Assembly (NCBI RefSeq): GCF_001645125.1
Contig: NZ_LXKA01000338.1
Span: 215,939-279,938 of the forward strand
Length of the DNA stretch: 64,000 nucleotides
Direction of reading: 5' to 3'
Origin: Paraburkholderia ginsengiterrae
GTDB taxonomy: Bacteria; Pseudomonadota; Gammaproteobacteria; Burkholderiales; Burkholderiaceae
Below are positions 24,247-31,596 of the stretch, in pieces. The notes under the pieces are model-generated. The model was not told the DNA's origin and ran no database searches. It saw only the letters and a program-made list of their open reading frames with translations. Made by a program: the position numbers and the translations under genes. Numbering within the stretch: the stretch's first letter is position 1; every line of letters starts with the position of its first letter.

Positions 24247-25342
24247 AACCGCCTCCGTTGGCACAATGCGTGGCAGCAGCGCCCGGCAGCAGCCGTTCAG
24301 TAGCGGCGTCATAAAGCAGCGTTCGTTCTTTCCGAAACGACAGCCCGACGGTCGTGCCCGCGGCAACACTGTCGTCTTTGCTTGCCCGCACGCGCACGAC
24401 GCCGAGCGCGGTTTCAACCGCCAATACCTGGTGCGAGCCGAGATATGCGTCGGCGATCACTTGACCGCGCAGCGGGCCGTGCTCGTCGATCACGATGTGC
24501 TCCGGTCTGATTCCCAGTAACACGCGCGCGGCGGCGGCATCGCAACGTGGCACGGACACCGCCGCGCCATGCAGACTCACCTGCTCCTGGCCTGCCATAA
24601 CAGCTCCGTCAACGGGCAGGAAATTCATGGGCGGACTGCCGATGAAGTTGCCGACGAAGACAGTCGCGGGGAAGTGATAGATCTCATGGGGCGAGCCCGC
24701 CTGCAACACTTCGCCCTGGTTCATCACCACGATATCGTCTGCCATGGCCATGGCCTCGCTCTGATCGTGTGTGACGTACACCGTGGTGGCGGCGAGCGCA
24801 TTGTGCAGTTTGCGCAATTCGAGGCACATCAGTTCACGAAAGTCCGCATCGAGCGTGCCGAGCGGTTCGTCCATCAAAAATGCTTTCGGTTGCCGCACGA
24901 TCGCGCGGCCGAGCGCCACGCGCTGCCGGTCGCCGCCGGACAAACCTCCCGTCTTGCGATCGAGAATGTTCTCGATGCGCAGCATATGCGCCGCCGCGTC
25001 AACACGGGCGGCGATCTCGCGGCGCGATACATGCTCGTTTTTCAACGGGAACGCGATGTTATTGCGCACCGTCATGTGCGGATACAGCGCGAACATCTGA
25101 AACACGAAGGCAATGTCGCGTTGCCTCGCGCGCAGTGCCGTAACGTCCCCGCCGTCGATCAGGATCTGACCCGAGGTCGGCAACTCCAGTCCGGCGATCA
25201 TTCGCAGCGTCGTGGTCTTGCCGCAACCCGACGGGCCCAGCAGCACAACGAAGCGGCCCGCGCCGATCGTCAGGCTGGTGTCACGCACCGCGACGAAATC
25301 GCCGAAGCGCTTATGAAGGTGGGAGAGAGCGATCGCGGACAT
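24239..25342 (-). CDS. Polyol/sugar ABC transporter ATP-binding protein (first)
   Basis: A 367-residue MalK/UgpC-like ATPase: Walker A GPSGCGKTTTL, Q-loop FQMFALYPHMTV, signature LSGGDRQRVALGRAI, Walker B AFLMDEPLGTLDA, H-loop VYVTHDQSEA, then the regulatory TOBE domain (LLGIRPEHIVID). It differs clearly from the next ATPase gene, which fits a heterodimeric nucleotide-binding pair. It starts 3 bases after the stop of the small membrane gene. Confidence 0.92.
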   Translation of the reverse strand: MSAIALSHLHKRFGDFVAVRDTSLTIGAGRFVVLLGPSGCGKTTTLRMIAGLELPTSGQILIDGGDVTALRARQRDIAFVFQMFALYPHMTVRNNIAFPLKNEHVSRREIAARVDAAAHMLRIENILDRKTGGLSGGDRQRVALGRAIVRQPKAFLMDEPLGTLDADFRELMCLELRKLHNALAATTVYVTHDQSEAMAMADDIVVMNQGEVLQAGSPHEIYHFPATVFVGNFIGSPPMNFLPVDGAVMAGQEQVSLHGAAVSVPRCDAAAARVLLGIRPEHIVIDEHGPLRGQVIADAYLGSHQVLAVETALGVVRVRASKDDSVAAGTTVGLSFRKERTLLYDAATERLLPGAAATHCANGGGYG

Positions 25343-25345
25343 GAT

Positions 25346-25540
25346 TCACTCAGGGAAGTGGCTGGTGACGACGAATGCAAGCGCGCCCACCAGTATGACC
25401 GGAAACGACCAGGTGAAGAGCGCAAGCGAAAACGGCTGCACCAGCATCGCTACCCCCAGACCGATCAAGACCGTCGAAGCGCCCTCGCTGTAGCTACGGC
25501 GCAGCAGCCGGCCGCGCGGCAAAACGGCTTCACGTTTCAT
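25346..25540 (-). CDS. Small membrane protein of the polyol ABC operon (GlpU-like position)
   Basis: A 64-residue protein with two short hydrophobic segments (STVLIGLGVAMLVQPFSLALF and FPVILVGALAFVV). Its ATG overlaps the stop of the permease gene by ATGA, and it ends 3 bases before the ATPase gene, so it is an integral operon member. Glycerol-type importers (glpSTPQUV) also carry a small membrane protein gene among the transport genes; equivalence to GlpU is by position and topology only. Confidence 0.75.
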   Translation of the reverse strand: MKREAVLPRGRLLRRSYSEGASTVLIGLGVAMLVQPFSLALFTWSFPVILVGALAFVVTSHFPE

Positions 25541-26490
25541 TTGCGCACCGCTCCAAAGGTGATGCCACGCAACAGATGCTTGCGAAGCAGGACGGTGAAG
25601 AAGAGGATCGGCAGCACAAACAGGGTCGTCGCTGCTGCCACAGCGGGCCAGTCCTGGCCACCTTCGCCGATGATGAACGGGATGAATGGCGGCATCGTCT
25701 GCGCCTCGCCGCTCGTCAGCAGCGAGGCGAACGCGTACTCGTTCCACGCGAAGATCAGGCAGAAGATCGCCGTGGCGGCGATGCCGGTCATTGCCTGCGG
25801 CAACACCACCTTCACAAAGGCCTGTAAGCGCGTGTAGCCGTCCACCAACGCAGCCTCCTCGTACTCGCGCGGGATCTCATCCATGAAGCCCTTGAGAAGC
25901 CATACCGCCAATGACACATTGACCGCCGTGTACAGCACGATCATGCCGACATAGCTGTCGCTCAACCCTAGCGCGCGGTACATCAGGTAGATCGGAATGG
26001 CGACCGCGATAGGTGGCATCATTCGTGTCGACAGAATGAAGAACAGCAGATCGTCGGACAGAGGCACCTTGAAGCGCGAGAACGCGTAGGCCGCGAGCGT
26101 GCCGAGAAAAACCGCCAGAAACGTCGAGCCGAAACCAATGACGAGCGAATTCACGAAGCGCGGCAAGACCTTGGACGGCCCGGCGATCACCATATTGCGC
26201 TTGCGTACCTCGCGCTCATACCAGGTCTGGGCAGGGGGTAAGCTCGCGATGAATTCCGGCGTTTGCCGCGAGCGGATCGTGAACAGATTCACATAGCCCT
26301 CCAGCGAAGGCTGAAACAACACAACGGGAGGATAGGCAATCGCATCTTCCTGCGTCTTGAAGCTCGTCAGGAAGATCCAGACCATCGGCAGCGTGGCGAT
26401 GAGCGCATAAGTGATAACGACCGCGGCCGCAAACCGCTTGCCGCGCGGCGACGACGCTACCACCGAATATTGGGTCGTAGTCGGTCTCAT
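25537..26490 (-). CDS. ABC transporter permease, MalG-like
   Basis: A 317-residue inner-membrane permease with six predicted helices. The EAA loop that docks to the ATPase is EYEEAALVDGYTRLQAFVKVVLPQAM. The large periplasmic segment after helix 1 (residues about 55-110) is typical of MalG-type CUT1 permeases. Its ATG overlaps the stop of the partner permease (ATGA), so the two are made together. Confidence 0.92.
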   Translation of the reverse strand: MRPTTTQYSVVASSPRGKRFAAAVVITYALIATLPMVWIFLTSFKTQEDAIAYPPVVLFQPSLEGYVNLFTIRSRQTPEFIASLPPAQTWYEREVRKRNMVIAGPSKVLPRFVNSLVIGFGSTFLAVFLGTLAAYAFSRFKVPLSDDLLFFILSTRMMPPIAVAIPIYLMYRALGLSDSYVGMIVLYTAVNVSLAVWLLKGFMDEIPREYEEAALVDGYTRLQAFVKVVLPQAMTGIAATAIFCLIFAWNEYAFASLLTSGEAQTMPPFIPFIIGEGGQDWPAVAAATTLFVLPILFFTVLLRKHLLRGITFGAVRK

Positions 26491-27443
26491 CGCTGTTTCA
26501 TCCGGTTGAGCGCCTTCACGTAGATACTCGCCGCGCCAAAGACCGTCACGAACAGGATGATCGCGAGCGCCGACGAATAGCCGGTTTGCCATTTCTCGAA
26601 TGCGGCACGCTTGAGCGTGATCGACACGGTCTCTGTCACCGACCCAGGGCCGCCCGATGTGAGCAGGTTCACCATGTCGAACATCTTGAAGTTTTCGATG
26701 CCGCGAAACAGGACTGCCAGCATCAGGAACGGCATGGTCATAGGCAACGTGATCGACCAGAACTGACGCCACGGCGTCGCGCGGTCCACTTCCGCTGCTT
26801 CGTAGATATAGTCGGGGATTGAACGCAGGCCCGCCAGGCAGATGAGCATGACGTACGGTGTCCACATCCACGTATCGACCATCACAATGGTCCACGGCGC
26901 GAGCGGTACGTCGCCGATCATCTGGAACGACGCCGGCGCGATACCGGTGAAGAAGCTGACGATATCGTTGAAAAGCCCCGTCTGCGGTTGCAGCAGGAAG
27001 GTCCAGAAGTTGCCGACCACAGCAGGCGACAGCATCATCGGCAGCAGGATTAGCGTGGTCCAGAAGCTATGTCCGCGGAACTGCCGGTTGATCAGCAATG
27101 CAAGACTGAAACCCAGCAACACCTCCAGCCCGACCGACCAGAACACGAAACGCGCGGTCACCTGCATCGCGTACCAGATATCTTCGTCGGTCAGGATGTC
27201 GACATAATTGTCGATGCCGACAAAACGCGCCGGTACGCTCGGCATGTTCGACTTGAAGTTGGTGAACGACAGTCGAAGCGCCCAGATCAACGGGAATATG
27301 TTGATCGCGAGCAGCAGCAGAATGGTCGGAAGAATGAAGAGCCACGCGATGGCCCGATCCGACAGTCCGCTTAGCCGCTTCGCGATGCGCGTCGACGCAC
27401 CCGCTTCGAGACTCGTGGGAGAAAAAGGTTTATCTGCCAACAT
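26487..27443 (-). CDS. ABC transporter permease, MalF-like
   Basis: A 318-residue inner-membrane permease. The EAA loop reads YIYEAAEVDRATPWRQFWSITLPM, after six-helix topology starting AIAWLFILPTILLLLAINIFPLIW. The ATG at 27443 is chosen for its AAAGGAG ribosome site; a frame to 27500 has none. It lies 69 bases after the binding-protein gene. Confidence 0.92.
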   Translation of the reverse strand: MLADKPFSPTSLEAGASTRIAKRLSGLSDRAIAWLFILPTILLLLAINIFPLIWALRLSFTNFKSNMPSVPARFVGIDNYVDILTDEDIWYAMQVTARFVFWSVGLEVLLGFSLALLINRQFRGHSFWTTLILLPMMLSPAVVGNFWTFLLQPQTGLFNDIVSFFTGIAPASFQMIGDVPLAPWTIVMVDTWMWTPYVMLICLAGLRSIPDYIYEAAEVDRATPWRQFWSITLPMTMPFLMLAVLFRGIENFKMFDMVNLLTSGGPGSVTETVSITLKRAAFEKWQTGYSSALAIILFVTVFGAASIYVKALNRMKQR

Positions 27444-27511
27444 GCCTGGCTCCTTTAAGCGGACCAGAGACAGGCCTTCAGCCGTCGCCGGTCCATTCAA
27501 GTCCAGCTGAG

Positions 27512-28843
27512 CTAATACTTCCCTTCTTGCTTAAAGACCTTGGTCCAGTCTTTCACCAGCAGATCCAACGCATCTTTGGCCGTACCCTTGTCGGCTACGA
27601 CGTAGTCGTGCACGCGCTTCTGCATGTCGAGCAACAGTTCGGCATAAGCTGGCTCTGCCCAGAAATCTTTGACGATTGCCATCGACTTCAGGAAGGCCGG
27701 TGCAAATGGCGCGCTCTTCGGAAAATCCGGTGCGTCGACCACTGATTTTGCCGCCGAATAGCCACCCAGTTGCCACCATTTCTTCTGCACGTCAGGTTGC
27801 GCAAACCACTTGATATACTCGAGCGCGTCTTCTTTATGATCCGAGTACGACACGACCGAAATGCCCTGCCCGCCCAGTTGCGTGTATTGCTTCAGCTCAC
27901 GCGGATTGACGAAGAAGCCGATCTTGTCGCCGCCAACGTTCGGGTCTTTATAAAGCCCTGGAAAGAACGCAAACCAGTTCATCTGCATCGCCACCTGACC
28001 TGACTTGAACGCGTCGAGTCCTTCCTGCATGTAGGCGTTGGTCATGCCCGGCGCCGTGCAGCACTTGTAGAGCGCCTTGTAGTATTCGAGCCCCTTCACC
28101 GCGCCTGGCGAGTTCACGAATCCATCGAGGTGATAGGGCTTCTTGGGATCCTGATACTCAAAGCCGAAGTTGTACATGGCGTTGGTCACTCCCATAGTGA
28201 TCCCCTCGGATCCACGCTCCGTGAAGATATACACGCCATAGACCGTCTTGCCGTCAATCTTGCGACCCTGGAAGAATTCTGCAGTCTGCTTGAGTTCATC
28301 GAGCGTATTGGGCGGCGCGAGTTCACGGTTGTATTTCTGCTTGAATTCCGCGCGTAGCTCCGGGCGTGCAAACCAGTCCTTACGGTAGGTCCATCCGACC
28401 GCGTCAGCCATCGCAGGTAAGGCCCAATAGTTCGGCGTATCCTTTGGCCACTCCGAATATCCCACCACCGTTGCCGGCACGAAGTCGTCCATGGAGATCT
28501 TGTTCTTGGTGAAGAAGTCGTTGAGCTTTACGTAATGCCCATTGACCGCCGCGCCGCCGATCCACTGACTGTCGCCAATGATCAGATCACACAGTTTGCC
28601 GTGCGAATTGAGTTCGTTGATGAAGCGGTCCGCATAACTGGTCCATGGCACGAACTCGAACTTCATCTTGATGCCGGTCTTGGCCGTGAAATCCTTCGAC
28701 AGTTCGACCAGTGCATTGGCGGGATCCCATGCCGCCCAGCAGAGTGTCAACTGCTTGTCCTGTGCGTGCGCGCCCGTTGCAATGCCGAGCCCCAGCGATA
28801 TGAGGGTTGCCGCCACTAACCTCGCTGACGTTAGACGTAACAT
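27512..28843 (-). CDS. ABC transporter extracellular solute-binding protein (family 1)
   Basis: A 443-residue periplasmic binding protein. Residues 1-27 are a signal peptide ending GAHA, followed by QDKQLTLCWAAWDPANALVEL. The architecture is CUT1, with a hinge-rich C-terminal half (GGQGISVVSYSDHKEDALEYIKWFAQPDVQKKWW). The start at 28843 follows AAGGAGAAGAG. With two ATPases, a small membrane protein and DhaK/DhaL in the same operon, the ligand is more likely a polyol or short ketose than a disaccharide (inference). Confidence 0.92.
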   Translation of the reverse strand: MLRLTSARLVAATLISLGLGIATGAHAQDKQLTLCWAAWDPANALVELSKDFTAKTGIKMKFEFVPWTSYADRFINELNSHGKLCDLIIGDSQWIGGAAVNGHYVKLNDFFTKNKISMDDFVPATVVGYSEWPKDTPNYWALPAMADAVGWTYRKDWFARPELRAEFKQKYNRELAPPNTLDELKQTAEFFQGRKIDGKTVYGVYIFTERGSEGITMGVTNAMYNFGFEYQDPKKPYHLDGFVNSPGAVKGLEYYKALYKCCTAPGMTNAYMQEGLDAFKSGQVAMQMNWFAFFPGLYKDPNVGGDKIGFFVNPRELKQYTQLGGQGISVVSYSDHKEDALEYIKWFAQPDVQKKWWQLGGYSAAKSVVDAPDFPKSAPFAPAFLKSMAIVKDFWAEPAYAELLLDMQKRVHDYVVADKGTAKDALDLLVKDWTKVFKQEGKY

Positions 28844-28956
28844 GTCTCTTCTCCTTGTCTTTCTCGAATCTCCAACCTGATGACATTCAGCGCCCATGCG
28901 CCGGGCACCGTATTTCGGCTCTGGCAGATCAGAAGTCGGTCCGCGTGTCGCGAGCG

Positions 28957-29976
28957 TCAGGCATGCGCATTCTCACGAAGATAAATCCGGGTTTCCGGCG
29001 TGGGGATGGCAAGCGCCCCCCGGACGTCGTTAAGAAAGTTAATGGCGGCGAGCCCCGCCCAATGAACGATGCCGCGGACGTCCTGATCGAGGATCACGTC
29101 GATCGCGCGTTCGGATAGTTGGGTGCGGGTTTCCGCGGTGCATTCGTGGCCGATCAGGACCAGGTGGTCCTTGTCGCCTGACTCCTGCAATGCCGCCGCG
29201 ATGCCGGAGATGCCACCGCCTGTCACATAGACCCCGACGAGATCTGCATGGCGCGCGCGCAAGCCCTGCACGGCAAGACCGGCGCCGTCGTCGTCTTCCG
29301 CGAAGTCCGACTCGGCGACCCAGCGCAGGTTGCGGAAATCCTCTTCCAGCACCTGCGAAAATCCGGTGCGCCGCTCCACCTGATCATGCAGACGGGACGA
29401 TCCCGATAGTACGGCGACCGTGCCGAGCCGCATGCCCAGAAAGCGGCCCATCAGCAATCCCGCGGTGCGTCCGGCAATCCGGTTGTCGACGCCGACATAT
29501 GCGTTGCGGCGGCTTGCAGGCAAATCGGAGAACACCGTAACGACCGGCACGTCAGCGTCGCTCATCTCTTCGATGAAACGCTCCACCCAGGGATAGTCGA
29601 GCGGTGCGAGAACCAGTGCGTCGTAGTCGACCACCTGAGCGGCGAATGCAGCGGTGTCGCGCTGGGTGGAGAAGTCACACCGGTAAAACGAGGGGGTGAT
29701 GCGGTGCTCGCGAAAAAAACTGGCAGACAGCGCAATGTCGCGTTCGACGTGATCCAGAAAGCGCGAGTTGACTTGTGGAAGTACGAACGCGACGCGGAAT
29801 GAACTGACTTTTGCTGGACGGCCGCGGCTTGCCCGCTCGTCGCGCAGACTGGCGAGCGCCAGGTGAACACGCTCGGCGGTCTCCGGACGCACAGCATGAT
29901 CGTCGCGCAAGACACGATCGACCGTGGCGACGCTTACGCCGGCTCGACGCGCAATCATCGTACGAGTAGCCGGCAT
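28957..29976 (-). CDS. LacI-family transcriptional regulator
   Basis: A 339-residue regulator with an N-terminal LacI helix-turn-helix (TMIARRAGVSVATVDRVLRDDHAVRPETAERV) and a periplasmic-binding-protein-like sugar domain. It lies first in the direction of the polyol operon, 113 bases before the binding-protein gene, and probably responds to the imported polyol. The AT-rich stretch just upstream (30000-30080) should hold its promoter and operator. Confidence 0.9.
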   Translation of the reverse strand: MPATRTMIARRAGVSVATVDRVLRDDHAVRPETAERVHLALASLRDERASRGRPAKVSSFRVAFVLPQVNSRFLDHVERDIALSASFFREHRITPSFYRCDFSTQRDTAAFAAQVVDYDALVLAPLDYPWVERFIEEMSDADVPVVTVFSDLPASRRNAYVGVDNRIAGRTAGLLMGRFLGMRLGTVAVLSGSSRLHDQVERRTGFSQVLEEDFRNLRWVAESDFAEDDDGAGLAVQGLRARHADLVGVYVTGGGISGIAAALQESGDKDHLVLIGHECTAETRTQLSERAIDVILDQDVRGIVHWAGLAAINFLNDVRGALAIPTPETRIYLRENAHA

Positions 29977-30092
29977 GGGTCTCCTCCGGTGCCGAGCGTT
30001 GGATGGTTTTGTTTACAGAAAGTAGTTTTTTCTGAAAAAAATGCAAGCTTTTTCTTCAATAAAAAAGCGTCATTTTTTGGATAAACAGAGCA

Positions 30093-30136
30093 GCCCCTAT
30101 TAGAAGACCACTTTGGTGCGGTCTCCTAATAGGGGC
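30093..30136. repeat. 17-bp inverted repeat in the LacI-KshA gap
   Basis: The left arm 30093-30109 (GCCCCTATTAGAAGACC) and right arm 30120-30136 pair at 16 of 17 positions around a 10-base loop. No U-tract follows directly, so it could be a Rho-assisted terminator, an operator for the adjacent LacI regulator, or a relic of a mobile element end. The rest of the 377-base gap (29977-30353) is AT-rich near the LacI gene and GC-rich near kshA, with no convincing gene. Confidence 0.6.
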
Positions 30137-30299
30137 CATAAGGGGAATGGAGCGCGCATGGGGTGGGGTTGTCCATCGACGAAGCGCAGGCACGCTCGCC
30201 TACCGTCAGGGCATGGCGGATTTGACGCGACGGTTGACCCGTATCCCGAAGGCCCCACGTACCGCTATCACACGGCGGTATCTACAAGCCAGCCGGACT

Positions 30300-30324
30300 C
30301 CCGACCGCGCGATGGACGGTCGGG
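30300..30324 (-). terminator. Possible hairpin after kshA
   Basis: CCCGACCG (30300-30307) pairs perfectly with CGGTCGGG (30317-30324), 30 bases beyond the kshA stop on the minus strand. No T-run follows, so a Rho-independent function is doubtful. Confidence 0.3.
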
Positions 30325-30353
30325 CGTTTGACCTGAAGAAAAACCCAACACCC

Positions 30354-31433
30354 TCAGGAGCCTTCAAACACATGCCGCAAAGCCGGCGGCACCCCTCCAT
30401 CGCGAACCTTAATCTCAACGACCTTCCTGGCAGTACTAGAAGGCCGCACATCAGCAACATCAAGATAAAACTGCGAATACCAATCCCGCATCTGATACAA
30501 CGGCCCATCACCTTCGCACAACAAAGGATTATCAATCCGCGTCTTGGAATCCCAAATCGCCACATCCTCATAGAACGCGGCCTGCGCCTGCTTCGAATAC
30601 GCGCGCGCAATTTCCATGTTTTCTGCATCCGACAAGCCGGGTACCTTCTTCACCATCACCCCGTAACGCAGCTCGAAGCTGTTCATATCAATCGGCACGT
30701 GACAGTTCAGCAAGATCGAATGAATCGGATGCCCGCCGCTGCGCCCCGTCATCTCGGTGATGTGATAAGCCGGACCAAAATACGTGGACAAAGCAACCAG
30801 CTCATCATCGCCAAGACGCTCACTGCGCCCAACCAGCAACTGCGTCGCCTTATGTCCTTCGAACAGGTTAGCGAAGTAGTCGACCGGCGCGCCATGCACG
30901 GTCGCAAAGTGCGCCATGTCCGAAATATTGTCCACCAGCTCCCGGCAGTTAGTGCCGATCACCATTAGGTCCACCACCCAATCCGACCACTCGTCGGAGA
31001 AGCACGCGTCGATTCGCGGAATCGCCACCTCGTCACCCGGCGGGTTGCCTTCAGGGTCGTGCCAGATGAACAGCAAATTGTTCTGCTCGCAAGTCTGCCA
31101 GGTGCCGATCTTCGCCTTGGGCGGAATCCGCTTGCAGTACGGAATGGACTGGCAATTGCCGTCGCCGCCCCACTGCCAGCCGTGAAAAGGACACACCAGC
31201 GTGTCGCCGTCCACGCGGCCCGTGCTCAGATCGGCGCCCATGTGCGGGCAGTATCCGTCGACCACGTTCACACGGCCGTGCGAATCCATAAACGCTGCAA
31301 GACGCTGGCCGAAAATGTTCAGCGTATGCGGCTTGCCATCCTTGTAGTCGCTCGCGAGACCGAGGCAATGCCAGCCGCGCGCATAGCGCTGCACGAGCGG
31401 CTGCGCTTCGATTTTGTAGGGACGTGCGGACAT
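30354..31433 (-). CDS. kshA: 3-ketosteroid 9-alpha-hydroxylase oxygenase component KshA
   Basis: A 359-residue Rieske non-haem iron oxygenase that hydroxylates C9 of 3-ketosteroids, which with KstD opens ring B. The Rieske cluster ligands are Cys62, His64, Cys81 and His84 (CPHMG and CPFHGW). The mononuclear iron site is His175/His180 (DMAHFATVHG), and Asp290 in YEDVAIW is the third ligand. The segment KTRIDNPLLCEGDGPLYQ matches known KshA proteins. AGGAGGAG precedes the ATG. Its reductase KshB is encoded 21 kb away. It has its own copy of the conserved operator, although it lies behind the RND gene. Confidence 0.93.
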   Translation of the reverse strand: MSARPYKIEAQPLVQRYARGWHCLGLASDYKDGKPHTLNIFGQRLAAFMDSHGRVNVVDGYCPHMGADLSTGRVDGDTLVCPFHGWQWGGDGNCQSIPYCKRIPPKAKIGTWQTCEQNNLLFIWHDPEGNPPGDEVAIPRIDACFSDEWSDWVVDLMVIGTNCRELVDNISDMAHFATVHGAPVDYFANLFEGHKATQLLVGRSERLGDDELVALSTYFGPAYHITEMTGRSGGHPIHSILLNCHVPIDMNSFELRYGVMVKKVPGLSDAENMEIARAYSKQAQAAFYEDVAIWDSKTRIDNPLLCEGDGPLYQMRDWYSQFYLDVADVRPSSTARKVVEIKVRDGGVPPALRHVFEGS

Positions 31434-31552
31434 CTGTTATCTCCTCCAATGGATAGGGCGGCGCGTCCTGCGCGCCGCCGTCATAGGTATGCTCGGCAAA
31501 CGCGCGAATTCGCGCGCTCACGCCTGACGATAGACGCCGCTTACGGTTCGCT

Positions 31553-31571
31553 CATCGTCCTGTCGGACTAG
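31553..31571 (-). promoter_or_regulatory. Conserved steroid-cluster operator, site E (upstream of kshA)
   Basis: In gene orientation it reads CTAGTCC-GACAG-GACGATG, a perfect match to the consensus, 119 bases before the kshA ATG. It sits in the short gap after the RND gene, so kshA can be transcribed separately from the long upstream operon. Confidence 0.75.
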
Positions 31572-31596
31572 ATTCCGCAACGCCACGCAACACGTC

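Noticed and set aside
21561-30140. Polyol operon as an insertion-sequence-borne island
   Set aside because: No transposase, integrase, tRNA target or clear direct repeats were found at its edges; only the interruption of the cluster is seen.
30147-30968. A 273-codon plus-strand frame between the LacI and kshA genes
   Set aside because: Most of it is antisense to kshA, and the remainder has no family features.
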